Positions 36,218-44,706 of a stretch of 59,654 nucleotides of DNA are shown piece after piece; positions within the stretch are counted from its first letter, which is position 1; each line of letters starts with the position of its first letter. The position numbers and the translations under genes are program-made. The DNA comes from Segatella paludivivens DSM 17968 = JCM 13650 (GTDB lineage Bacteria > Bacteroidota > Bacteroidia > Bacteroidales > Bacteroidaceae): positions 1 to 59,654 of the forward strand of contig NZ_KB890641.1 in assembly GCF_000373185.1 (NCBI RefSeq), written 5' to 3'. A model generated the notes under the pieces. It had not been told where the DNA came from and made no database searches. It saw only the letters and a program-made list of their open reading frames with translations.

Positions 36218-37240
36218 TTATTTACTATTCTGTTTGTAATACTTTATTAGCTTTGGAACAACCGCTTCAACAGTACCATTAATGATGTAATCAGCAATCT
36301 TATTGATTGGAGCATCAGGATCATTGTTGATAGAGATTATGATACCAGAATCCTGCATACCGGCGATATGCTGAATCTGACCAGAGATACCGCAAGCGAT
36401 ATATACCTTAGGATGAACTGTAAGACCAGTCTGTCCTATCTGACGATCAGAGTCTATCCAACCAGCATCAACGGCGGCACGGCTTGCGCCAACCTCTCCA
36501 TGAAGTTCCTTGGCAAGCAAGAACAACTGATTGAAACCTTCTTTACTTCCTACACCGTAACCACCAGCTACAACGATAGGAGCACCTTTAAGATTATGCT
36601 TTGCAGCCTCAACGTGACGATCGAGAACCTTTACAACGAAATCTGTTGTAGGTACATATTTTGCTACGTCAGCATAAACGACCTCATTTTTTGCCTTACC
36701 ATCATAAATAGCCTGCTGCATTACGCCTGAACGTACAGTCGCCATCTGTGGACGATGATCAGGGTTAACGATTGTAGCAACTATATTACCACCGAAAGCA
36801 GGACGAATCTGATACAACAGACCTTCATAAAGCTTACCAGTCTTCTTATCTTCATAGCTACCAATCTCAAGCTGTGTACAATCGGCTGTAAGACCTGAAG
36901 TAAGTGAAGAACTTACACGAGGACCAAGGTCACGACCGATAACGGTTGCGCCCATAAGGCATATCTGTGGTTTCTCTTCCTTAAACAAGTTTACCAATAT
37001 ATCAGTATGAGGAGCTGATGTATAAGGGAACAATCCCTCTTCATCAAAAACAAACAATTTATCAACACCATAAGGCAAGATCTGACTTTCTACCTTATCT
37101 TTGATGCCAGTACCGGCAACAACGGCTTCAAGTTCTACACCAAGTTCGTTAGCTAGCTTGCGACCCTTAGTGAGTAATTCCTGAGATACCTCGGCAACAG
37201 TAGTGCCTTCGATCTCGCAATATACAAATACGTTATTCAT
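36218..37240 (-). CDS. etfA: Electron-transfer flavoprotein, alpha subunit
   Basis: 340 aa from ATG 37240, 13 bp after the EtfB stop (the longer frame opens only with TTG). The N-terminal domain (MNNVFVYCEIEG) pairs with EtfB; the C-terminal FAD domain carries the signature APIVVAGGYGVGSKEGF, SRAAVDAGW, QIGQTGLTVHPKVYIACGIS and the SINNDPDAPI tail. It accepts electrons from acyl-CoA dehydrogenase. Spacing (13 bp to EtfB, 4 bp to the dehydrogenase) shows a tight operon. Confidence 0.96.
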   Translation of the reverse strand: MNNVFVYCEIEGTTVAEVSQELLTKGRKLANELGVELEAVVAGTGIKDKVESQILPYGVDKLFVFDEEGLFPYTSAPHTDILVNLFKEEKPQICLMGATVIGRDLGPRVSSSLTSGLTADCTQLEIGSYEDKKTGKLYEGLLYQIRPAFGGNIVATIVNPDHRPQMATVRSGVMQQAIYDGKAKNEVVYADVAKYVPTTDFVVKVLDRHVEAAKHNLKGAPIVVAGGYGVGSKEGFNQLFLLAKELHGEVGASRAAVDAGWIDSDRQIGQTGLTVHPKVYIACGISGQIQHIAGMQDSGIIISINNDPDAPINKIADYIINGTVEAVVPKLIKYYKQNSK

Positions 37241-37253
37241 AAGTCTACTACTA

Positions 37254-38123
37254 TTAACCAATAATCTTTTCGTCCAATAATTCCGTGATAAGTCCCTCTA
37301 CATCTGCATCACAGCCTGTAAGGGTCTTGCTCTCTTTAGCCTGGAATACAATATTCTTTACAGCTTTCACCTTTGTTGGTGAACCGCTAAGACCACACTG
37401 TTTTGCATCACCATCAACATCAGCAACAGACCACTGATTAAGGGTTAGATAAGGACGCTCAGCATAAAGCTCTGTCCAAGGCTCGTCACCCTTACGTTCC
37501 ATAGGGCAAGTAGCATATTTGTATTTCATTACAAGTTTTGCGTTGCATGGACGACAAGGAGCTGCACTTCCGTTTACGGTAACTACAACTGGTAAAGGAG
37601 CCTCAACTGTCTCAACGCCACCGTCAATATGACGACGGATTGTAGCTTTACCATCTTCTACCTTTATTATTTCCTCTGCATAAGTAACCTGATTAAGTCC
37701 CAGCTTCTGTGCTACCTGTGGGCCAACCTGTGCAGTATCGCCATCAATAGCCTGACGACCACCTATTACTATATCAACGTCACCTATTTTCTTTATACCT
37801 GTTGCCAAAGCATAAGAAGTTGCCAATGTATCAGCACCGGCAAAGAGGCGGTCGGTAAGCAACCAACCGGTATCGGTTCCACGATATAGTCCCTGACGAA
37901 TGATTTCGCCAGCACGTGGAGGGCCCATTGTGAGAATTCCAACTGTTGAGCCTGGATTCTGGTCCTTCAAACGAAGAGCCTGCTCCAAGGCATTTAAATC
38001 TTCAGGATTAAAGATAGCAGGAAGAGCAGCACGATTTACGGTGCCTTCTGCTGTCATTGCATCCTTTCCCACATTTCGTGTGTCAGGTACTTGCTTAGCA
38101 AGTACAACGATTTTCAATTTCAT
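37254..38123 (-). CDS. etfB: Electron-transfer flavoprotein, beta subunit
   Basis: 289 aa. MKLKIVVLAKQVPDTRNV is the typical EtfB start; DVDIVIGGRQAIDGDTAQVG and the NPEDLNALEQALRLKD helix match the nucleotide-binding part. It is longer than the ~255-aa simple mitochondrial type and close to the electron-bifurcating or anaerobic Etf group; the diagnostic FAD-binding residues cannot be settled by eye. It is first in the operon, with a promoter TTTG (38198-38195), 20 bp, TAATTTTG (38174-38167). Confidence 0.95.
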   Translation of the reverse strand: MKLKIVVLAKQVPDTRNVGKDAMTAEGTVNRAALPAIFNPEDLNALEQALRLKDQNPGSTVGILTMGPPRAGEIIRQGLYRGTDTGWLLTDRLFAGADTLATSYALATGIKKIGDVDIVIGGRQAIDGDTAQVGPQVAQKLGLNQVTYAEEIIKVEDGKATIRRHIDGGVETVEAPLPVVVTVNGSAAPCRPCNAKLVMKYKYATCPMERKGDEPWTELYAERPYLTLNQWSVADVDGDAKQCGLSGSPTKVKAVKNIVFQAKESKTLTGCDADVEGLITELLDEKIIG

Positions 38124-38166
38124 AAATTATTATATATAATTGTGTATTTTGCTTCAAAGCTGGTCG

Positions 38167-38198
38167 CAAAATTACTTATTTTTTATAAGCGCACCAAA
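38167..38198 (-). promoter_or_regulatory. Promoter of the etfB-etfA-acyl-CoA dehydrogenase operon
   Basis: TTTG at 38198-38195, 20-bp spacer, TAATTTTG at 38174-38167; leader ~37 nt. Confidence 0.65.
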
Positions 38199-38330
38199 TA
38201 AAATGCACAAAATCAACCCCTTTGTGCACAGAATAGGCTTTTTGTGCAATTTAAAAAATAAGGTATAAAGTATGATTTATAACATGATATTTATGCGATT
38301 ACATTGTTCTTTTAAGGGATTATGAAGATG

Positions 38331-38370
38331 AAAAAAGGGATGGTTGACTTCACAGCCCATCATCCCTTAT
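38331..38370 (-). terminator. Terminator of the arabinan locus
   Basis: On the minus strand AAGGGATG (38368-38361) pairs with CATCCCTT (38342-38335), followed by a run of Ts (38336-38331). Confidence 0.75.
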
Positions 38371-38426
38371 ACTCAAGTCAAAAATACGATTAATCGATAT
38401 TTCTAAAACTTTCTATTCAAACATCT

Positions 38427-39416
38427 TCAAGGAATTATAATAGGCCATCCTTCATCATTCCATTTTAATTCTTTCTTCACAAGATGCGGCATTCCATTGT
38501 CATGTATTTCATAACCATGAGCAAAAAGATATGTGTGTCCGGAGAAATCATAAACAGAACAGTGACCGACTGCAGCATAAGTTTTGTGATCACCCTCCAA
38601 AAGAATACTACCTCCTCCTCGCAACATATCCTTACCATCTCTGTCAAGATAAGGACCCTTTACATTCTTAGAACGACCTATTGCTATTTTATAGTTACTT
38701 TTTAATCCCCTGCAACAATAATCAAAAGATACAAAAAGATAATAATATCCACCACGATGATAAATAAACGGAGCTTCGACTGCATCATCCCCAGGTAAAC
38801 TATCTGGTAGCGCATTATTCATTCTTTTGCACAAACTATACCATTCTTCAGGCTGCGCTACAGCATCCATCTCTGTTGTAAGTTTGACTAGCTTGATGCC
38901 ATTCCAAAATGAGCCAAACGCCATCCATGGAGTACCATCCCCATCTACGATAACATTAGGGTCTATGGCATTCCATTCGTTTCTGCCGGGAACAGAATTA
39001 ACGATGCATCCCTTGTCTTCCCATTTATAACGTGGATCAGAAGGATTCAAAGTTACATTCTCTGTATGACCTATTGCTGAACGATTTTTACCAAATGTAG
39101 AACAACTGTAAAACAAATGGTATTTACCTTGATAGAAGATGATATCTGGCGCCCAAGTATGTCCATTATATCCAGGAACCATTTTCATTGCCCATTGTGG
39201 TGGAGAATCAAATACAGAAGGCTCATCACGCCATTTGTTTAAATCAGCAGAAGAATACACCTGTATTCCCTGACCTGTACAATATATATAATAGCGGCTA
39301 CCATCATAAGCGAGCACAGGATCGTGCACAAATGGTGATGTAATACCGTCGGTTGCTTTCACTGTCATCAAACAAGAAAGCAAAACCGTACATGTAATCA
39401 ATAATTTTAGTTTCAT
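38427..39416 (-). CDS. GH43 endo-arabinanase-like enzyme, short form
   Basis: 329 aa, signal peptide ~1-21 (LSCLMTVKA). Five-bladed propeller of GH43: the catalytic base is Asp in FVHDPVL (~31), the pKa modulator Asp in NAIDPNVI, the acid Glu in VEAPFIYH. HTWAPDIIFYQGKYHLFYS is the usual second blade. Such enzymes cut internal alpha-1,5 links of arabinan or release arabinose oligomers. It is the last gene of the SusC-SusD locus, 37 bp after the longer GH43. Periplasmic or surface location depends on the Cys in LLSCLMTV, which could act as a lipobox. Confidence 0.9.
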   Translation of the reverse strand: MKLKLLITCTVLLSCLMTVKATDGITSPFVHDPVLAYDGSRYYIYCTGQGIQVYSSADLNKWRDEPSVFDSPPQWAMKMVPGYNGHTWAPDIIFYQGKYHLFYSCSTFGKNRSAIGHTENVTLNPSDPRYKWEDKGCIVNSVPGRNEWNAIDPNVIVDGDGTPWMAFGSFWNGIKLVKLTTEMDAVAQPEEWYSLCKRMNNALPDSLPGDDAVEAPFIYHRGGYYYLFVSFDYCCRGLKSNYKIAIGRSKNVKGPYLDRDGKDMLRGGGSILLEGDHKTYAAVGHCSVYDFSGHTYLFAHGYEIHDNGMPHLVKKELKWNDEGWPIIIP

Positions 39417-39453
39417 TCTTCTGTATTCTAAATTAAGTATTTCTGACTTGATC

Positions 39454-41079
39454 TTAGTTTACTTTCTTACCCCAATATGTCTTTTTACCATTATAACCTG
39501 CATAGACGATAGTAGCTTTACGAGGAGAAGCCTCCCAATCTACTTCACGCTGTAGATAGAGTTTAACTCCATTGACAGTAAGCACTTTACTTGTGGCATC
39601 ATAACTCCATGTTGCACCTGTCCATGTTCCTGCTGTAACTGTATGATTAGCATCAAGAGTCATTGCCGTTGCAACATCCTGTTTAGCGTAATTATAACTT
39701 AGATCAATATGTTCCCAATTGCCAACAAGTTCGCTCTCTGTTATAGCAGCTTGCGGGACTGCACCGTAACGTTCAGGCATCACAACAGGCCAACCATCTT
39801 CTGACCAGCGTATGCTGCGTACCTGTCCCATCATAATAGCATTGCTATATGCGTTTCCACCCACATTAGCAGGGAATCTGCCTTGTGAAAAGAAAAACCA
39901 GTTACCATTCCCGTCATCGAATACAGCACAATGCGATATACCTACCCATCCATAACCTTTTGAGAATTTATAAGGATGCGTAACTATAGGGTATGCGTCA
40001 CCGCCATTGTTGGTAACATCAGTACCATCTATACCCACGTAAGGACCATCTATATTCTTGGAACGTACAACACGTGTATTATATGCCACAGACAATTCAT
40101 CGTAAGCCATAAACATATAATAATAACCATCATGGTATACAACCTCTGGAGCCTCGGAAGCTTGCCAACGGTTACCCATCTGACGAGTATTAATCAATTT
40201 TCCATAAGCAGAAATATCAGTACCCCATGGATTACCCAGTGCATTAAGCGGTAAACCAGTAGAAGAGTTAAGTTGAACTGCTGCGAAGCCAGAATGCCAT
40301 GAACCATAAACCAACCAATGTTCACCACTTTGTGTGATGATATATGAAGGATCTATGGCATTATACTTGAAATAGCAATTAGCCCAATCATTAGACTTTA
40401 CATTAAAATTAAGTCCTTTATCTGATGCGTTTGTAATCACATATCCTTTATCTACCCAACTGCTTACATTGGATGGTGTAGCAGTTTCCATCATACCTAT
40501 GAAAGAACGTTCCGACCAAGTATTATCCCCATTGATTGTACCAGGAATTGTGATAACATAATACATACGATACAGATTCGCGCTGACACGGCGTACACAA
40601 GGTGCCCAAAAACCGAACTGTGTTTCATCATTGAAATTAACTGTGCTGGCAGATAGCCCCATATTAGCACGAATCTCATTCAATTTGGTCTTAACCCATG
40701 AAGGAAGGCTTGACATTGTGGCTCCCATAAACTCCCAGTCTACAAGATTCTTGGAACGACGACAAAAGAAATGTCCATGTCCGATATGCGCATTACCATA
40801 TGATGCATCGGTCTGATACATGTAGTAATAACCATCATCAGCTTTCATCACAGTAGGATCGTGAACATTAGCGAGATTCCATTTACTACGGTTATCCCAA
40901 CTTGCAATAGACGTATAATCATCATTATATGTTGGTGCTACATAACTTGCCAACTGATCATCAGGACTGTCTGGAGTTGTAGGTGTTGTCTTATTGACTT
41001 CGTCAACAGTGTCGCCACCTGAGCAGCCTATAGCAAATAGGCTGCTCAATGACAACAATATTATATTCAGATATTTCAT
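39454..41079 (-). CDS. GH43 endo-1,5-alpha-arabinanase lipoprotein with C-terminal beta domain
   Basis: 541 aa. Lipoprotein signal with LFAIGC (Cys ~19) followed by Ser-Gly-Gly-Asp, a typical surface-export context in Bacteroidetes. GH43 propeller (~50-445): NVHDPTVMK (base), YNAIDPSYI, SEAPEVVYHDGYYYMF (acid Glu), and GISHCAVFDD. A C-terminal ~90-residue lipocalin-like beta domain (ELVGNWEHIDLSY onward) is the module attached to many endo-arabinanases. It should cut arabinan at the cell surface before import by SusCD. 9 bp downstream of the surface-binding lipoprotein gene. Confidence 0.9.
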   Translation of the reverse strand: MKYLNIILLSLSSLFAIGCSGGDTVDEVNKTTPTTPDSPDDQLASYVAPTYNDDYTSIASWDNRSKWNLANVHDPTVMKADDGYYYMYQTDASYGNAHIGHGHFFCRRSKNLVDWEFMGATMSSLPSWVKTKLNEIRANMGLSASTVNFNDETQFGFWAPCVRRVSANLYRMYYVITIPGTINGDNTWSERSFIGMMETATPSNVSSWVDKGYVITNASDKGLNFNVKSNDWANCYFKYNAIDPSYIITQSGEHWLVYGSWHSGFAAVQLNSSTGLPLNALGNPWGTDISAYGKLINTRQMGNRWQASEAPEVVYHDGYYYMFMAYDELSVAYNTRVVRSKNIDGPYVGIDGTDVTNNGGDAYPIVTHPYKFSKGYGWVGISHCAVFDDGNGNWFFFSQGRFPANVGGNAYSNAIMMGQVRSIRWSEDGWPVVMPERYGAVPQAAITESELVGNWEHIDLSYNYAKQDVATAMTLDANHTVTAGTWTGATWSYDATSKVLTVNGVKLYLQREVDWEASPRKATIVYAGYNGKKTYWGKKVN

Positions 41080-41088
41080 TTTATATCA

Positions 41089-42903
41089 TCATTTACGATA
41101 AGAAGATCTCTTGCCTGCTGCAAGACTTGACTTGAATACCAAATGACAACTGTCTATGGTAAATGCAAAGCACAAATCATTTACGTCAACGGTATTCACG
41201 CCAAGATAGTACTGAATGTAAGTCTTGCCATCAGTACCTTTCATAACAGCTTGCACATCTGCGGTTCCATTGTTACAGTTAGTGACATAAAGGTTGACAT
41301 TAGCTCCGTTCATAGCAGCTAGCCATGAAGGCCAATTTGCCTGTCCACCACTGTTTCTTGATGCAGCGTATCCATTACCCCAACCATAATTATCAGAACG
41401 TACTACCGCATATTCAGAATTTGCAGAATTACGGAGTATCGTCACGAAATTATTCCAGTTGCCAGCCATACTACTGTAATTGGTAAATGATACAGCATAA
41501 GTTTTACCGGCAGGAACTTTAATGTTATCTGTAAATACAGACCACCATGCACCTGTATTATCTGCTGCTCCGAGAGCAGTAGGATTTGGAGTTACAAATG
41601 TAGATGATGATTCTGAAACTGTTACCGATACATTATCCGTCTTTCCATTTGCCGTACTAACAGTAACGTTATATGTGCCAGCAGAAGCTGGAACTGAAGA
41701 GAACTTAAGTTTTGCATTATCAATTACAGCAGAACTTCCGTCTGCATACGTTGCTGTGACTTCCATACCTGTAGGGTCAAAAGCCAAAGTGCGGTCAGTC
41801 ATACCACTTGTTGCTGCAGAATTGAAGAAATAGTAATTACTTCTGCTCGGCGCCTTTGTAATCTTTATAGATGAAATGCTGTTCACAACATTGAACTTTG
41901 CATACGCAACAATCGGTTTTGTAGCATTACTGCCCTTGAAAGTCTTGTTGTATATCACTACAAGATTCTTCTCTCCCGGTACATCCATATCAGGAATAGC
42001 AGAAATATAAAGTTCAGAAGCAGGAATTACTTTCTTTACACCTTCCTCATAAGTAACCTCAGCAGAGATGTTCGACATTGCCTTGTCAAGTGTAGTGCCT
42101 CGTGTAACCTCATCAGGAACATTCTGGAGCACCATAGATACAGGGGCTTTGTCCTGAGCAGAAGTAAGTCCACCTATTGGAACAATGTTTGTCTGAAGGA
42201 AATCAATATAAGAACCCTCTGGCACTAGGAAACAACGAATATTGGTATCAGAAGGATCAGCATTGAGATTAGACAGCTTAAATGGCTGATCATAGGTCTT
42301 TGTTACTGTACCATTCGTAATCTTTATTTTAAAAGCATTGCTACTAGTGCGATCTACAGTTATCGTTACTTTTCCACCTAACTTCTGCACATTTGCGTCT
42401 TTGTTGTTAGCATCTGGAGCGAGCAACTGCGTGCTGTTGGTATACTTAAAATATAGATGATTTCCCCACTGTGAATTATACTTGGCTGAATCGCCAGTAG
42501 CATCAAAACGGAATGAACCATATTCCTGATATCCAGTACCACCACGATCGACATCATTTGTAAAGACAATCGCGAAGTTCTTATAATAAGTATTATCGCC
42601 AGAGTTGAGATTAAGGTTTAACACGGCATTCCACTTCTGTCCGTCTGGAACAACATAATACTTCGAGAAACTAGACCACCATCCTGAAGAATAGTCACTA
42701 TTACCAATCGTGTACACATCTTCCTGCATGCCAACCAAAACCTCTTCGTTTGATTTCTTTGAATTCTCTATAGAGTCTATTTTATGGGAAATCCAGTCTG
42801 GAGCATTCACATTATACACGTCGCCGCCCTCGCAACTGGCAAGAGCCAGTAGTCCAAATGCAGCACCACAAAAAATGGATGCTATTTTATTTAGATGTTT
42901 CAT
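41089..42903 (-). CDS. Surface glycan-binding lipoprotein of the arabinan locus
   Basis: 604 aa, lipobox LLALASC followed by an acidic Glu-Gly-Gly-Asp export signal. The body is all-beta: a first carbohydrate-binding-like domain (~55-245; WWSSFSKYYVVPDGQKW), two Ig/Big-like domains (~255-345 and ~350-435), and a second WWSVFTDNIKVPAGK domain (~440-590) that is recognisably a duplicate of the first. It lacks catalytic residues. Position after SusD and before the endo-arabinanases marks it as the SusE/F-type or SGBP-type binder that holds arabinan at the cell surface. Confidence 0.85.
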   Translation of the reverse strand: MKHLNKIASIFCGAAFGLLALASCEGGDVYNVNAPDWISHKIDSIENSKKSNEEVLVGMQEDVYTIGNSDYSSGWWSSFSKYYVVPDGQKWNAVLNLNLNSGDNTYYKNFAIVFTNDVDRGGTGYQEYGSFRFDATGDSAKYNSQWGNHLYFKYTNSTQLLAPDANNKDANVQKLGGKVTITVDRTSSNAFKIKITNGTVTKTYDQPFKLSNLNADPSDTNIRCFLVPEGSYIDFLQTNIVPIGGLTSAQDKAPVSMVLQNVPDEVTRGTTLDKAMSNISAEVTYEEGVKKVIPASELYISAIPDMDVPGEKNLVVIYNKTFKGSNATKPIVAYAKFNVVNSISSIKITKAPSRSNYYFFNSAATSGMTDRTLAFDPTGMEVTATYADGSSAVIDNAKLKFSSVPASAGTYNVTVSTANGKTDNVSVTVSESSSTFVTPNPTALGAADNTGAWWSVFTDNIKVPAGKTYAVSFTNYSSMAGNWNNFVTILRNSANSEYAVVRSDNYGWGNGYAASRNSGGQANWPSWLAAMNGANVNLYVTNCNNGTADVQAVMKGTDGKTYIQYYLGVNTVDVNDLCFAFTIDSCHLVFKSSLAAGKRSSYRK

Positions 42904-42935
42904 AATCTTTTATAGATAAATGTAATGTGTTATTT

Positions 42936-44687
42936 CTATTTGCTTAGACTTACCACTGGATGTATTGTCCAACCCTTCTGACTAAAGTAGGTTGAGTTAT
43001 CAGTTCCGTCATTAGCAGAATTACCCTTAAGGTTAGGATTATTGTTAAGCAAACCTTGATAAATAGGCAGGAACTCATGTCCCTGAACATAAGAATCATA
43101 AGAGCTCTTTAGTTCTGGATCAGTTGCTATGTTAGAATAGCTAACAGGATCCTTCACATGGTGTATAGAACGGCGGAAAGTTCCGTGTTCCTTCAACTGC
43201 TGCAAACGGTCGGCACTGTAAAAGAAGCCCCAACGCAGGAGGTCGAATCCACGACCAAACTCACAACCAAATTCCTTTGGACGCTCTACATTGGCAATCT
43301 GCTCAAAAAGCATATTTGCATTTGGAAAATCAGCAAGTTTCAAGTCTGCAAGATTTGCACGTTCGCGAACCTGATTAATCCAATCGATAGCCTGCTGTGT
43401 AGGACCGTTGACTTCATTCTCACATTCTGCTGCACGAAGTAACACATCAGAGTAACGCATCATACGCAGGTTTATACCATCATGCAAACCTGTTACCACC
43501 TTATTATATAGACCAGTGCGTAGATTCGTAAACTTAGCGATTGGTAAACCACCATTATTATTGTTTGTTACCACCGTGTCTGCAGCAGTAAGTTTAGACG
43601 TATAACATGAGTTGCCATATTCAAATCCTTCCCAGTCAGACTCATAAGTTCCGATAGTCCAATATAAACGTGGATCAAGTTTGCCAGCTGTTGTACGCTC
43701 ACCCTTGAAAAGTTGATACAACCATGGTGAAGCAGATATATCAGCCCAACCACCATAAGCACCAGGACCATAGTTACTTTCAATAGCAGAACCCTGTGTA
43801 GCATAAGCACTTGTGTTTGCTGGAGTCCACTCATCGTCTGTGCCCTGCGAACCATAATCAAGGAATTGCACCTCAAACAGACTCTCAGCATTATTCTCAT
43901 ATTGAGAACCTTCACGGAAATTATCACCATAGTTTGCCATTAACTTGTATGTTCCGTATTTCTTGGCCATGATATCTTTGAGTACTGCAAGCGCATCACT
44001 ATACTTATGACGCTGCATCAGAGCACGTGCATAATATCCAGCAGCAGCACCACATGTAGCACGACCTCCAGACCATTCACCACCCGTATCACGAGAAGGA
44101 AGTAAAGTCATTGCCTCCTGTAAATCTTTTTCTACCTGATCAAGTACTGCATCAAAAGTACTATTAGCACCATATAGACCATCAAGAGTAGAATAATCTT
44201 TATAGTCTGTTATCAGTGGAGGATTCTGATAATATCCTACTAGGTTATAATATGATAAACCACGAAGGAACAGCACTTGTCCCTTGATGCGACGCATATC
44301 TTCAGAGAGTTGGGCATCATCGCCGTTGCAACGTGAAAGAACAAAGTTACATACATTGATTGTGTAATACCATTCACGCCAAGACCATGAACTTATTTCA
44401 TCGGTAACTGGCTCATTAAGATCATCAAAAGGCAGATACCACACCTGAGATGAATTCCATGCTTCATCACCGCGGCATACATCTATTGTGTAGCCTACAC
44501 GAGCATAAGAACCTTCCATACGAATATGGTTATAAGCAGCTATAACGCTTTCCTGCAAGTCATCAGCATTAAAGCCAAATGTACCTGTTGTTTGCTGGTT
44601 TGGATTCATCAGTTCCAGCTTATCATTGCACGATGTGAATGTGCTTAGACCCAGCAAAAGGGCCAGTGAAATTTTATATAGTTTCAT
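42936..44687 (-). CDS. SusD/RagB-family outer-membrane lipoprotein
   Basis: 583 aa from ATG 44687, giving a proper lipoprotein signal (LLGLSTFTSC, Cys ~20); the frame upstream of this overlaps SusC and is not coding. TPR-like helices and the typical RagB/SusD segments are visible: QVLFLRGLSYYNLVGYYQNP, AAGYYARALMQRHKYSDALA, LRMMRYSDVLLRAAECENEV, INQVRERANL and RPKEFGCEFGRGFDLLRWG. It closes over the SusC barrel and captures the oligosaccharide. 19 bp downstream of SusC. Confidence 0.97.
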   Translation of the reverse strand: MKLYKISLALLLGLSTFTSCNDKLELMNPNQQTTGTFGFNADDLQESVIAAYNHIRMEGSYARVGYTIDVCRGDEAWNSSQVWYLPFDDLNEPVTDEISSWSWREWYYTINVCNFVLSRCNGDDAQLSEDMRRIKGQVLFLRGLSYYNLVGYYQNPPLITDYKDYSTLDGLYGANSTFDAVLDQVEKDLQEAMTLLPSRDTGGEWSGGRATCGAAAGYYARALMQRHKYSDALAVLKDIMAKKYGTYKLMANYGDNFREGSQYENNAESLFEVQFLDYGSQGTDDEWTPANTSAYATQGSAIESNYGPGAYGGWADISASPWLYQLFKGERTTAGKLDPRLYWTIGTYESDWEGFEYGNSCYTSKLTAADTVVTNNNNGGLPIAKFTNLRTGLYNKVVTGLHDGINLRMMRYSDVLLRAAECENEVNGPTQQAIDWINQVRERANLADLKLADFPNANMLFEQIANVERPKEFGCEFGRGFDLLRWGFFYSADRLQQLKEHGTFRRSIHHVKDPVSYSNIATDPELKSSYDSYVQGHEFLPIYQGLLNNNPNLKGNSANDGTDNSTYFSQKGWTIHPVVSLSK

Positions 44688-44706
44688 ATTGAAAAGACAT
44701 ATTAGG

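Noticed and set aside
35379..36282. ORFs antisense to the acyl-CoA dehydrogenase gene
   Set aside because: Shadow frames with no domain and no start context; the dehydrogenase is certain on the other strand.
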